64,000 nucleotides of DNA, from the NCBI RefSeq assembly GCF_031178195.1, contig NZ_JAPSJL010000010.1, forward strand, positions 1-64,000, written 5' to 3'. Numbering within the stretch: the stretch's first letter is position 1; each line of letters begins with the position of its first letter. The notes beneath the pieces were generated by a model. It was not told the DNA's origin, did not search any database, and worked only from the letters and a program-made list of their open reading frames with translations. Position numbers and translations under genes: made by a program. Source of the stretch: Zhihengliuella sp. (lineage in GTDB: Bacteria > Actinomycetota > Actinomycetes > Actinomycetales > Micrococcaceae). Positions 49,246-58,101 of this stretch are shown here, in pieces.

Positions 49246-50070
49246 TCACGCGGCTCCGCTGGCGTCTATCGCCGATCGGAAGGCTTGCAGGATCTCGTGT
49301 TGGCGGGCGCGGAGCCGGGCTCCCGAGATCTGGAATACGGCGTCGTCGATGCTTCGCCAGGTCATCGAATCGTCGACGGTCAGTGCGTCCTCGAACGGGC
49401 GACCGACTGACGAGAAGTAGTCATAGAACTTGAATGAGCCGCCCGGATGGAGGCTCCCCAGATCAAGCCAAGCATTCGGAATCCTCAGCGCGTCCGACAA
49501 GATCAGGCCGTGAAGGGATTGGCTAAGGATGACCTCGCACTGCGACATTTGGCTGAGGATCTCTTGGAGGTTGTCCGTGCGGAAGTCGATCACGGTGTGC
49601 TCGGGAAGCCCGGCGGTGAGTTCCGCGAAACGGCTTCGACCGATCCACCCGACGTGAGGAATGACTCCGAGACGGTGACGGACGCCGCGTTGCTCATGTA
49701 CCACTCGGGACACGAGCAAACCAGGGTCTCCAACGGTGGTCTGTTCGGTCATTGACTCGGGAAGCAGCGCCTTGGACAGGTAGCCGCGGACTGAGTGCAG
49801 CTTCAGCCCATCGAGGTGGACGTTGGGAGGCTCGGGCTTCATCAGCCCGGAGCCGACCACGTGGATCTCCCGCACCATCGTGTTGTCAGCGGCGCCGGGC
49901 AAACTCCAGGCCCAACCAAGTACAGATCCAGCCCCGACGATGTCGGCGGATGCCATAGGACTGAGCTCGGCGTCTATCTCGAAGAGCTCTTTGAGGAGGA
50001 TGGGAGTCAGTTCGTCGCCCAGGTTGTGGCCACCATTCCGGGACCTCCACCAGTAGAGTTTGACGGACAT
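49246..50070 (-). CDS. Polysaccharide pyruvyltransferase family protein
   Basis: A 274-residue single-domain CsaB/WcaK-type protein. N-terminal KLYWWRSRNGGHNLGDELT matches the family entry motif, VVGSGLM is near residue 72, and the C-terminal SQSLHGLILSDALRIP near 202 replaces the usual SxRLHA(L/I) motif. It probably adds a pyruvate ketal from PEP to a sugar of a surface polymer. ATG at 50070 follows GAGGAG. It precedes the Tat-propeller gene and is the second pyruvyltransferase in the window, much shorter than the fused one at 24.7-27.5 kb. Confidence 0.85.
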   Translation of the reverse strand: MSVKLYWWRSRNGGHNLGDELTPILLKELFEIDAELSPMASADIVGAGSVLGWAWSLPGAADNTMVREIHVVGSGLMKPEPPNVHLDGLKLHSVRGYLSKALLPESMTEQTTVGDPGLLVSRVVHEQRGVRHRLGVIPHVGWIGRSRFAELTAGLPEHTVIDFRTDNLQEILSQMSQCEVILSQSLHGLILSDALRIPNAWLDLGSLHPGGSFKFYDYFSSVGRPFEDALTVDDSMTWRSIDDAVFQISGARLRARQHEILQAFRSAIDASGAA

Positions 50071-50159
50071 TTCTCTCCTCACCTGTTCCAGATATTCGCC
50101 GCCCTCACTCTACCGGTGTGAATCGGAGCCATCGGGACGGGTCCCCTAGGATCGGACCC

Positions 50160-51362
50160 ATGAACTGGCACCGCAGGGTCGATCGTTGGGTCCGTGAGCA
50201 CCCACGCAGCGTGGACCTCGTGGGTGCACTGGTGCTGTGGTTCGTCACGACCGTGGCCAGCGCCGGAGTGGCGGGCGGTCTCGGTGCCGGGTCCCAGACA
50301 GTCCTTGCCACCCTCCTATCCAGCGCTGAAACCCTGCCTCTGATCTGGCGCCGGTCCCATCGGCGAATCAGTGCGGCTGTGATCGTCATGGCCTGCCTGA
50401 TGCATCTCGCCTTCCTCCAGGGCTTCCTCCCCTCCCTCGTCGCTGTGCCGATGGTCGTCTACACGCTGGCGAAGTACGGTACCCGCTGGGAGTCGCTGAG
50501 CGGACTCGGCCTGTCCCTCGTCGGCGCTGCGTTCTCCGCTGCTGCATTCGGTGGCGTGACTGCCGACCGGACTTTCGCGTCGATCGTGGCGTCGACGGTC
50601 ATCATCGGGCTCAGCATGCTCGTGGTCTGGACGTACGGAGACCTAGCTCGCACTCGGTTGGTAGCGCTTCAAGCGCTCCACGACCGGGCCGAGCGTCTGG
50701 AACGAGAGCAGGTCGCGGAGCGGGCAGCTGCAGCCGCCGACGAACGCGCCCGGATCGCCCGCGAGATGCACGACATCGTGGCCCACTCGCTCTCGATCAT
50801 GATCACCCAGGCCGATGGTGCCCGGTACGCAAGCCGGTCGAATCCGGCCGTAGCCGTCGAGGCGCTCGAGACGATCTCAATGCAAGGGCGTGAATCCTTA
50901 AAGGACATGCGCCGGCTGTTGGGAGTTCTGCGCGGTGAGGACGAGGCTCAGTACCGGCCCCTGCCGGGCATCGCCGATCTGGAGCAGCTCGCCAAGCAGG
51001 TCCGGCTCGCCGGCCAGCAGGTGGATCTATACATGGTCGGCTCGCCGAGCCGCGCATTGCCGAACGGGGCGGAACTGGCGGTCTATCGGTGCGTCCAGGA
51101 GTCCCTCACCAATGTGGTCAAGCACGCTGGCACCGCCGCACGGGCTACTGTGACGATCGACTGGACCCGAAACGGCGTCACCGTCAGTGTGACCGATAAT
51201 GGACGCGGTGCGCTCGCCGACGCGTCCACCGCCGGCTCCGGCCGGGGTCTCGACGGCATGCGTGAGCGCGTCGAACTGTACGGCGGACAAGTATCGGCAG
51301 GCCCGCTAGCCCGCGGCGGATTCGTCGTTCGCGCCTTCATTCCATATCTGGAGACAGCATGA
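50160..51362 (+). CDS. NarL-type sensor histidine kinase
   Basis: A 400-residue membrane kinase. About four to five hydrophobic segments fill residues 15-165 with almost no extracellular loop, a membrane-sensing type. A short coiled coil leads to the HisKA_3 dimerisation box with phosphorylatable His204 (REMHDIVAHSLS). The HATPase domain follows, with the N-box CVQESLTNVVKHAG near 320 and DNGRGALAD, SGRGLDGMRERVELYGG near 365. It autophosphorylates and passes phosphate to the response regulator encoded next, with which it shares an ATGA overlap. Such kinases often govern neighbouring MacB-type ABC exporters, which lie 3 kb downstream. Confidence 0.93.
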   Translation: MNWHRRVDRWVREHPRSVDLVGALVLWFVTTVASAGVAGGLGAGSQTVLATLLSSAETLPLIWRRSHRRISAAVIVMACLMHLAFLQGFLPSLVAVPMVVYTLAKYGTRWESLSGLGLSLVGAAFSAAAFGGVTADRTFASIVASTVIIGLSMLVVWTYGDLARTRLVALQALHDRAERLEREQVAERAAAAADERARIAREMHDIVAHSLSIMITQADGARYASRSNPAVAVEALETISMQGRESLKDMRRLLGVLRGEDEAQYRPLPGIADLEQLAKQVRLAGQQVDLYMVGSPSRALPNGAELAVYRCVQESLTNVVKHAGTAARATVTIDWTRNGVTVSVTDNGRGALADASTAGSGRGLDGMRERVELYGGQVSAGPLARGGFVVRAFIPYLETA

Positions 51363-52051
51363 CCACCAGTGATCCCACAGCCGCCATCCGCGTCGGCCTC
51401 GTCGACGACCAGAAGCTGGTCCGCAGCGGTTTTCGCATGCTCATCGACTCACAACCGGACCTCGAGGTCGTGGCGGAGGCCGACAATGGGCGCGAGGCAC
51501 TGGGCTCCCCTGCGCTGGCGAAGGCGGACGTGATACTGATGGATATCCGCATGCCGGAGCTCGACGGCATACAGACGACGGAGCGACTTCTGGACGGCGT
51601 CGACGGCGGCGGTCCCAGAATCATCGTCCTGACGACTTTCGATCTGGACGAGTACGCACTGGCTGCCATCCAGGCGGGTGCGAGCGGTTTCCTCCTGAAG
51701 GACGCCCCTCCGGAGGAACTGCTGGAAGCGATTCGGACCGTCCACCGAGGCGACGCCGTGATCGCACCATCCACGACGCGGCGACTGATGGACCATATGG
51801 CACCCATGCTTCGCTCCAATTCGAAGACCAATCAAGCCGACGTAGTCGCCGTCGAGTCGCTGACAGCTCGTGAACTCGAGGTATTCAAACTCATCGCCCT
51901 CGGCCGTACCAATCCAGAGATTGCTCGCGAGCTCTTCCTCTCCGAGGCGACGGTGAAAACCCACGTGCGTCATGTGCTGGCCAAACTGCAGGCTCGCGAT
52001 CGTGTCCAGGCCGTCGTCATCGCCTACAGGGCCGGCGTGGTTGCGAACTGA
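51359..52051 (+). CDS. NarL/LuxR-family response regulator
   Basis: A 230-residue regulator. The receiver domain has the acidic pocket DD at 16-17, phosphoacceptor Asp62 in VILMDIRMPELDG, and the conserved Lys of LLKDAPPEEL near 116. The LuxR-type DNA-binding domain (about 160-225) shows LTARELEVFKLIALGRTNPEI and TVKTHVRHVLAKLQ. It starts inside the kinase stop codon, so the pair are made together. Targets are not visible, but the MacB-type exporter and LCP gene downstream are candidates. Confidence 0.94.
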   Translation: MTTSDPTAAIRVGLVDDQKLVRSGFRMLIDSQPDLEVVAEADNGREALGSPALAKADVILMDIRMPELDGIQTTERLLDGVDGGGPRIIVLTTFDLDEYALAAIQAGASGFLLKDAPPEELLEAIRTVHRGDAVIAPSTTRRLMDHMAPMLRSNSKTNQADVVAVESLTARELEVFKLIALGRTNPEIARELFLSEATVKTHVRHVLAKLQARDRVQAVVIAYRAGVVAN

Positions 52052-52086
52052 TGCGCGGTGTGGGTACGCGCCTCGTCGCATAGCGA

Positions 52087-53067
52087 TCAGGTTGTGGCCT
52101 TAGCCCCGAAACGGTCGGCCAGATCGCCGGCCAGCGAGCGCTGTGACTGCCGGCCTGTCTGGAGCAGGACAATGAGCTCGGAGAGCAATTCGGCGTCGGG
52201 CGGAAGGTGTCCTTCGGCGAAATCCGCCACCGCCACTGCGTGACTCTCGTCGCGGCTGAAGACCCGGGCATGGCCCGGGCCATCCTGCCGATCCCACTCC
52301 GCGCCCTCGAGCCACGGCTCGAGATGGTTCTCGCGATGCCAATCGCTCCAGTTCTGGAGGTAGAGCAGTCCCGCACTGGCTCCGACGGCCGCGGCGCCGT
52401 CGAGCCGCGTCTGGATCCGGCCATTGATCCGCGCCTCGACGCTCTGAATCCAGTCCGGGCCGGTGTAGACGGAGGAAGCGAGTCCGAGGACCTTGCTGAG
52501 GTACGTCCGCACAGGACCGGGGTGGTACCGCAAGGCATCGGTCTGGGCATTCCAGACCAGCCCGGAGGCGCGTTCGGCGAGCTCCTCCATGAGCGCCAGC
52601 GAGGCGAACCCGGCCCCTGAACCACCGACCAGCAGGAGGGGCCGTCCGGCTCTCTCCGCCAGCCCTCCGAGGACCGACGCCAATTCGGCCTGGAATCCGT
52701 CCTGCAGGCGGCCCGTGTACCACGCGAGATTGACGGCAGCGTCGACGTCCACACCCGGATCGGCGACAGCTACAACCGGCATATCGAGCCCACCGGCGAT
52801 CCCGAGGCCACTGAAGAAGGGCCCCGCCTTGGACCCTCTCCCCGTGACGGCGCCGGCCAGGAAAGTCAGCACATGGGCGTGGGAGCTATCCGTCAGCGGG
52901 TTCCCGCGAAGGAAGAGATCCAGAACGAGTCCGCTCTCCAACCGGATCGCGTGCACCCCGTCCGGCAATGACCCCGCCGCCCGGAACTCTGTCGGTGACC
53001 CCCACTCGTGGACCGGGACCCGCCATGCCGCATAATCCTTGACCAGCTTCTCAGCCTCCACTGCCAT
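52087..53067 (-). CDS. Alpha/beta-hydrolase-like protein of unknown function
   Basis: A 326-residue soluble protein without signal peptide. RPLLLVGGSGAGFASLALM places a nucleophile-elbow-like GGSGAG at 148-153 (candidate Ser150). LYLQNWSDWHRENH (235-248) and SRDESHAVAV with EGHLPP (271-290) supply candidate Asp and His residues. I do not recognise the family; the pattern is comparable to the hydrolase half of the heparinase fusion, but shared ancestry is only a guess. It converges on the response regulator gene and precedes nothing on its strand, so its context gives little away. Confidence 0.65.
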   Translation of the reverse strand: MAVEAEKLVKDYAAWRVPVHEWGSPTEFRAAGSLPDGVHAIRLESGLVLDLFLRGNPLTDSSHAHVLTFLAGAVTGRGSKAGPFFSGLGIAGGLDMPVVAVADPGVDVDAAVNLAWYTGRLQDGFQAELASVLGGLAERAGRPLLLVGGSGAGFASLALMEELAERASGLVWNAQTDALRYHPGPVRTYLSKVLGLASSVYTGPDWIQSVEARINGRIQTRLDGAAAVGASAGLLYLQNWSDWHRENHLEPWLEGAEWDRQDGPGHARVFSRDESHAVAVADFAEGHLPPDAELLSELIVLLQTGRQSQRSLAGDLADRFGAKATT

Positions 53068-53102
53068 ACTCCCCCTCCGTACCGGACGTCACACGATCCC
53101 GG

Positions 53103-54296
53103 CTACTTTAGTGCACCGTCCGCGAAGTCGTCGAAGACCGCCTGGACACCGTCGTCGTAGACGAGGATCGACTGGCCGTCGGCGCTGCGGCCGTAGGGTG
53201 CCTCCGGAACGTCGTGGCCGATCTTCTGAAGATCCAGTCGGTAGGTCCACGCGGCGAACGTCAGCGCCTCCTCGGCGGTGAGGTTCGTCTGGACGTGCGG
53301 ATCGACCAGCGTCAGGGACTCGGCCAGTGCCGCGGGACCGGTGCCCAGGACGTGGACCGCGAAGCCGAGCAGCGCGACGCCCTGGTGGAAGCTGCGGTCG
53401 AAGTCCCCGCCCGGAAGCGTCTTCCGCTCGCGCACGAACATGAGCGCGTCGTCCGGGTCGAGGGTCGATGTTCCCTCCGGGACAGTTTTGACGGGCACCG
53501 GGGCCTCCAGCGTGAGGCCGCCGAGGTCGGCGACGATCGACTTGAATCCCTCGAACCCGGTGAGGATGTAGCCCTGGGGCTGGATCCCGGTCGCGTCGGC
53601 CACCGCCTGCACCTGGGCCTCGGGGCCACCCTGCAGCAGGGCCGAATTGATCTTGGCGGTTCCGCCTCCGGGGATCGGCACCCAGAGGTCGCGCGGTATG
53701 CCCACGATGCCGGCGCCGCCCGCCCCGTTGACCCCGAGCAGCTGCAGCGCGTCGCCGCGTGCCCGGTCGATCTTCTGGCCTTCCTTCTCGCGAGCGTCGG
53801 AGCCGATCAGCAGGACGTGCCGCTGATCGCCGAGGACCGGTTCCTCAATCCCGAGACTGGGCCACCAGCCCCCGACGATGCTCCACCCGTCCGGTCCGGC
53901 GACGGCCAGCGTGACGTCGTCCCCGGCTGTGAGGACCGCGAGCTTCTGCTCGTTCCAGGCGCCGACGGTCGCCTCGACCGCCACTCCGCCAGGCGCCGGT
54001 TCGCGCTGTGCGGCGGCCTCCACGGCGAGCGCCCCGCTGGCGACGTCTCCCCCGCTGTACCAGTTGACGGCCAGGTCCGCGAGGGCCGCCGGCATGTCCC
54101 CCGTGTCGACGACAGGCGCGGGAGTCGACGACGATTTCGACGTGGTCGTCGACGTGGTCGTCGGCGCGGGCCGGGGTTCGGGCTCGGGCGACGAGCAGCC
54201 GGCGAGCGCCAGCGAACCGGCCAGCGCCACGACGAGGACGGCGAGCGGCGGGCCAGCGGCGTCTCGTCCGGTCAGCCGGCGTGGCAGAACTCTCAT
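53103..54296 (-). CDS. LCP-family lipoprotein
   Basis: A 397-residue LytR-CpsA-Psr protein with an unusual anchor: instead of a transmembrane helix it has a lipoprotein signal (LVVALAGSLALAGC, Cys near residue 33). A Pro/Thr/Ser linker of tandem threonines follows, then a small extra domain (about 60-155), and then the LCP core: HVLLIGSDAREKEG, GDALQLLGV, VGIPRDLWVPIPGGGTAKIN, GGLTLEAPVPV and ALMFVRERKTLPGGDFDRS. The aspartate of the usual RSDT is kept as RGDA. The ATG at 54296 gives the best signal peptide. It probably attaches glycopolymers to the wall, as does the LCP protein at 15.4 kb. Confidence 0.87.
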   Translation of the reverse strand: MRVLPRRLTGRDAAGPPLAVLVVALAGSLALAGCSSPEPEPRPAPTTTSTTTSKSSSTPAPVVDTGDMPAALADLAVNWYSGGDVASGALAVEAAAQREPAPGGVAVEATVGAWNEQKLAVLTAGDDVTLAVAGPDGWSIVGGWWPSLGIEEPVLGDQRHVLLIGSDAREKEGQKIDRARGDALQLLGVNGAGGAGIVGIPRDLWVPIPGGGTAKINSALLQGGPEAQVQAVADATGIQPQGYILTGFEGFKSIVADLGGLTLEAPVPVKTVPEGTSTLDPDDALMFVRERKTLPGGDFDRSFHQGVALLGFAVHVLGTGPAALAESLTLVDPHVQTNLTAEEALTFAAWTYRLDLQKIGHDVPEAPYGRSADGQSILVYDDGVQAVFDDFADGALK

Positions 54297-54540
54297 GGCA
54301 CCATCCTGCCATCGTCCACGTGGCTCACTGTCCCTCGACGCAGGGCTCTGCCCCGCTCCCCGGCGGGACCCCGCCCCGGGCCGCCTACCAGGAACCACGA
54401 CGCGACCCCTCGGCCCGTCCGCCGGTCCGTCCCTCAGCCCAGCAACCCGCTCGTCTCATCCCGGGGGGTGAGCCGGCGGCGGCGAGTTCGCGCCGGTGGG
54501 ACGATGTGCGGGGCCAGGGCCGGAAAATAACGTGGTCATC

Positions 54541-55368
54541 ATGAGCACACACATGCCCTCGACACTCGAGAACTCGACCCGGCCCGCGCCGGCCATCGCC
54601 GTCGGCGCGCGCGGCCTGACCAAGGTCTACGGAACAGGCGCCACGCAGGTGGAGGCCCTCGCCGGAGTGGACATCGACTTCCCCGTGGGTCGGTTCACCG
54701 CCATCATGGGTCCGTCCGGCTCCGGCAAGTCCACCCTCATGCACTGCCTGGCCGGACTCGACTCGGCGACGAGCGGGCAGATCGTCATCGGCGACGTGGA
54801 CATCACCGGGCTGCAGGACACCGAGCTGACGCGTCTGCGGCGGGACAAGGTCGGCTTCATCTTCCAGGCATTCAACCTCGTCCCGACGCTCACCACGGAG
54901 CAGAACATCCTCCTGCCCCTGCAGCTCGCGGGACGGAAGCATGACAAGGCGTGGTTCGCGACCGTGATCGACACCCTCGGCCTGCGCCCGCGGCTGGGGC
55001 ACAAGCCCCACGAACTCTCCGGTGGCCAGCAGCAGCGCGTCGCGGTGGCCCGCGCTCTGCTGACGCGTCCCGACGTCGTCTTCGGCGACGAGCCCACCGG
55101 CAACCTCGACTCGCAGACCGGCGCGGAGGTCCTCTCGCTGCTGCGCGCCTCGGTCCGCGACTTCGGCCAGACCATCATCATGGTGACCCACGACCCCGTC
55201 GCCGCGAGCTACGCGGACGACATCGTGCTGGTCCGCGACGGACGGCTCGAGGGCCGCGTGCCGGCGACCACCCCGCAGGAGATCGCCGCCGCGCTCGCGC
55301 GGCTGACCACCCAGCACGACGACGCCGCTGCCGCGCGCTCGGCGGACGCCCGGGGGGCTGGCGCATGA
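54541..55368 (+). CDS. MacB/LolD-type ABC transporter ATP-binding protein
   Basis: A 275-residue ATPase with all motifs intact: Walker A GPSGSGKST near residue 58, Q-loop FIFQAFNLVPTL, signature LSGGQQQRVAVARALL near 160, Walker B VVFGDEPTGNLDS, and switch His in MVTHDP. It powers the FtsX-type permease whose gene overlaps its stop (ATGATG). MacB-type systems act as mechanotransmitters or expel peptides and lipids. ATG at 54541 is chosen at the domain's normal N-terminus; earlier in-frame codons are not needed. It contrasts with the motif-poor ATPase in the polysaccharide operon. Confidence 0.94.
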   Translation: MSTHMPSTLENSTRPAPAIAVGARGLTKVYGTGATQVEALAGVDIDFPVGRFTAIMGPSGSGKSTLMHCLAGLDSATSGQIVIGDVDITGLQDTELTRLRRDKVGFIFQAFNLVPTLTTEQNILLPLQLAGRKHDKAWFATVIDTLGLRPRLGHKPHELSGGQQQRVAVARALLTRPDVVFGDEPTGNLDSQTGAEVLSLLRASVRDFGQTIIMVTHDPVAASYADDIVLVRDGRLEGRVPATTPQEIAAALARLTTQHDDAAAARSADARGAGA

Positions 55369-57878
55369 TGACCCTCGCCTGGGCGAACGTGCGCAGCTAC
55401 GCGCGCCGCTACATCGCCGTCGTGCTGGCCGTCATGATCGGTACGGCGTTCCTCGCCGCGACCCTCATGGTGGGCTCGAGTGCCACGGCGTCCCTCCAGC
55501 AGTCGATCGGCGCCGGTTACAAGCACGCCGACCTGATCGCCTCCGTGGACTTCGACGCCTACACCGGCGAGGTCCCTGACGCGCCCTACAACCCCGGCAT
55601 CCTCGCCGAGGTGGAGGGACTGGACTCCGTCCGCGACGTCCAATCGGACCTCAGCGCGGGTGCCCGGCTCGGCTCGGGCAACTCGACCTTCCAGTCCAGG
55701 CTGCACAGCGTGCCGGACACCCCCGACTTCCGCAGCACCGAGCTCGCGGAAGGAGAGTTCCCGGACTCGCCCCACGAGCTGACGGTGGACACCGCGACGG
55801 CGGAGCGCGCCGGGATCGACGTCGGGGACACCGTCTCCCTCGCGATTCCGACCGGGGAGCAGGAGCCGGCCCCGGTCGCTTACCGGGTGACAGGTCTGAC
55901 CGAGGTCAGCGCCAACCCGGCCATGGGCGCCTTCACGGAGGTGGTCGTGACGCCGGCGAGCCTCCAGGAGGCGCTCGGCGGGGCGACCGGCGCCAACTCA
56001 TTCCAGCTCAAACTGGCCGAGGGCGTCGACGCCGGTGCAACGGCCGACGAGGTAGCCGGCGTGCTCCGCGCCGCCGGCGTGGAGCACCCGCAGGTCCTCA
56101 CCGCAGCCGAGCAGACCGTCCAGGACGTCGCGTCGCTCTCCGGCGGCTCCGACCAGCTGACTGTGGTGCTCCTGGTCTTCGCCCTAGTGGCGCTCGTGGT
56201 CACCGGCCTGGTGGTCACCAACACGTTCTCCGTCCTGGTCACCCAGCGCACCCGCGAGCTGGCGCTGCTGCGCACCCTGGGCGCGGCCCGCCGCCAGATC
56301 CGCGGTGCGGTGGTGCTCGAGTCCGTCATCATCGGCGTCGTCGCCTCGGCGCTCGGCGTGCTGCTGGCCATCGGCGTGATGTCCGGTCTCATCGCCTACG
56401 TGGCGACCCTGCCCGGCACGGCGTTCGCGGTGCTCTCCGTCCCCGCCTCGAGCGTTCTCATCGGCCTTGGCGTCGGCACCGCCATGACGATCCTGGCCGC
56501 CTGGATTCCGGCCCGCCAGGCCACCCGCGTGGCTCCACTGGCTGCGCTCCGCCCGGCCGACGGCGCCTCCGTGCGCAACCGTGCCGGCAGGGCCCGGCTC
56601 GTCCTCGGCGGGCTCGGCGTGCTCCTCGGCGCCGCGCTCCTGGCCTTCGGCGCGGTCAACGCGAACCTCCTGGTCTCCTTCGCGGGCGGATTCGTCTCCT
56701 TCATCGGCATCCTGATGATCGGCTCGCTGTTCCTGCCGCCCGCCGTCTCGGCGGTGGGCCGCCTGGTCTCCGGTACGGGTGTGCCGGCCAAGCTCGCCGC
56801 CCTGAACTCCGTGCGGAACCCGGGCCGGACCACGGCCACGGCCACGGCGCTGCTGATCGGCGTCACCCTGGTCTCGATGATCCTCGTCGGGGCACAGTCC
56901 GCGAAGGCGACGTTCGACCAGGGCCTGGCCGGAGAGTACCCCGTGGACGTCACGGTCCAGCACGACGGCGTCGCGGCCCCCTTCGGTGCCGACGCCGCGG
57001 ACCGCCTGACGGCCGTCGACGGCGTCGAGCACGCCGTCCGGCTCGTTCCCGTGGCCGACTCCGAGTACGGCACTGTCTACGCCGCCGATCCCGAGGCCCT
57101 AGGCGCGGTTCTGAACGATCCGTCGCTGGTCCCGGCCGAGGGCGAGATCCTGCTGCCGGACACCGCCTTCGACGAGACGGTCGTGAAGGAGGCCACCGTC
57201 GCCGGCGACTCCTTGACCGTGCGCCCCACCGACGTCGATGCCTTCGTCCCGCTCGTCACCGCGAACACGGCCGCGAGCTGGGATACGGCGGTCACCGTCG
57301 CTGGGCAGCCCTCCCCGGCTGACCTGCCGGCGATCCTCTGGGCGGATGCGAGCGACTCGCTCGATGTCGCCGGGGCCCAGGAGCTGCAGAGCATCATCGC
57401 CGCGGCACTCGGTGTGGAGGACTACTCCGTGGGCGGCGGGCTCATCGAGCGGCAGATGTTCACCACGGTGATCGACATGCTGCTCATGGTGGTCACCGGC
57501 CTCCTGGCCGTCGCCGTGCTGATCGCGCTGATCGGCGTGGCGAACACGCTGAGCCTGTCCATTCTGGAGCGCACCCGGGAGAACTCCCTGCTGCGCGCCC
57601 TCGGTCTAACCACCCGTCAGCTGCGCGGCATGCTGGCACTGGAGGCGGTCCTGATCGCTGGCGTGGCCGCCCTCATCGGCCTCGGCCTCGGCACGGCCTA
57701 CGGGCTGCTCGGCACGCAGTCCGCGCTCGGCTTCCTCACCCAGGTGATCGTGGACCTCCCGTGGGTCCAGCTGGCGGCCGTCCTGGCCGTGGCGGTCTGC
57801 GCCGGACTGCTGGCCTCCGTGGTCCCGGCACGCCGAGCCGCCCGCCTCTCGCCGGTGGCGGGCCTCGCCACCGAGTAA
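55365..57878 (+). CDS. FtsX/MacB-type ABC transporter permease
   Basis: An 837-residue two-module permease. An N-terminal helix (YIAVVLAVMIGTAFLAATLMV) precedes a large extracellular MacB periplasmic-core-like domain (about 55-255). Then come three transmembrane helices (about 265-400), four in the centre (about 420-480), a second extracellular domain (about 510-700) and three closing helices. The FtsX motif TRELALLRTLGAARRQIRG recurs in the second half as TRENSLLRALGLTTRQLRG, showing internal duplication. The ATG overlaps the ATPase stop by 4 bases. Ten-helix permeases of this type are common in Gram-positive bacteria; the substrate is unknown, but position after the two-component system suggests an envelope-stress or antimicrobial-peptide role (inference). 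Confidence 0.93.
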   Translation: MMTLAWANVRSYARRYIAVVLAVMIGTAFLAATLMVGSSATASLQQSIGAGYKHADLIASVDFDAYTGEVPDAPYNPGILAEVEGLDSVRDVQSDLSAGARLGSGNSTFQSRLHSVPDTPDFRSTELAEGEFPDSPHELTVDTATAERAGIDVGDTVSLAIPTGEQEPAPVAYRVTGLTEVSANPAMGAFTEVVVTPASLQEALGGATGANSFQLKLAEGVDAGATADEVAGVLRAAGVEHPQVLTAAEQTVQDVASLSGGSDQLTVVLLVFALVALVVTGLVVTNTFSVLVTQRTRELALLRTLGAARRQIRGAVVLESVIIGVVASALGVLLAIGVMSGLIAYVATLPGTAFAVLSVPASSVLIGLGVGTAMTILAAWIPARQATRVAPLAALRPADGASVRNRAGRARLVLGGLGVLLGAALLAFGAVNANLLVSFAGGFVSFIGILMIGSLFLPPAVSAVGRLVSGTGVPAKLAALNSVRNPGRTTATATALLIGVTLVSMILVGAQSAKATFDQGLAGEYPVDVTVQHDGVAAPFGADAADRLTAVDGVEHAVRLVPVADSEYGTVYAADPEALGAVLNDPSLVPAEGEILLPDTAFDETVVKEATVAGDSLTVRPTDVDAFVPLVTANTAASWDTAVTVAGQPSPADLPAILWADASDSLDVAGAQELQSIIAAALGVEDYSVGGGLIERQMFTTVIDMLLMVVTGLLAVAVLIALIGVANTLSLSILERTRENSLLRALGLTTRQLRGMLALEAVLIAGVAALIGLGLGTAYGLLGTQSALGFLTQVIVDLPWVQLAAVLAVAVCAGLLASVVPARRAARLSPVAGLATE

Positions 57879-57889
57879 CGGCAGAGCGT

Positions 57890-57926
57890 GGCGTGGCCCC
57901 CGCGCACTCCGTGCCGGGGCCACGCC
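57890..57926 (+). terminator. Hairpin after the ABC permease gene
   Basis: GGCGTGGCCCC (57890-57900) pairs perfectly with GGGGCCACGCC (57916-57926), with GCAC/GTGC pairing inside the loop, 11 bases past the permease stop. No T-run follows, so it may act with the stronger hairpin 50 bases further on. Confidence 0.65.
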
Positions 57927-57975
57927 TGCACACTCGGCTGAGAACCGGGGACGGCGCCCAGAGCAGGCGCAGAGA

Positions 57976-58020
57976 ACAGAGGACGACGGCGGTAGGGAAC
58001 CTACCGCCGTCGTCCTCTGT
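57976..58020. terminator. Very strong bidirectional hairpin between ABC permease and metG
   Basis: A perfect 21-bp inverted repeat, arms 57976-57996 and 58000-58020, with a GAA loop. It separates two convergent transcription units (ABC exporter and metG) and is likely to stop both. Confidence 0.85.
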
Positions 58021-58050
58021 CATGTGCGCTCTGTCATGTGCCCTCTGTCA
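58015..58050. repeat. 14-base tandem repeat, 2.6 copies
   Basis: CTCTGTCATGTGC recurs at 58015 and 58029 with a third partial copy (CTCTGTCA) at 58043, a period of 14 bases. It begins inside the right arm of the hairpin at 57976-58020 and ends about 50 bases before metG's stop. It could be a replication-slippage product. No coding role is seen. Confidence 0.6.
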
Positions 58051-58101
58051 GGGGCTGGGCTCAGCGCGCCGCAGTCCCGCGCGATCGCGTGTCCGGTCAG
58101 C

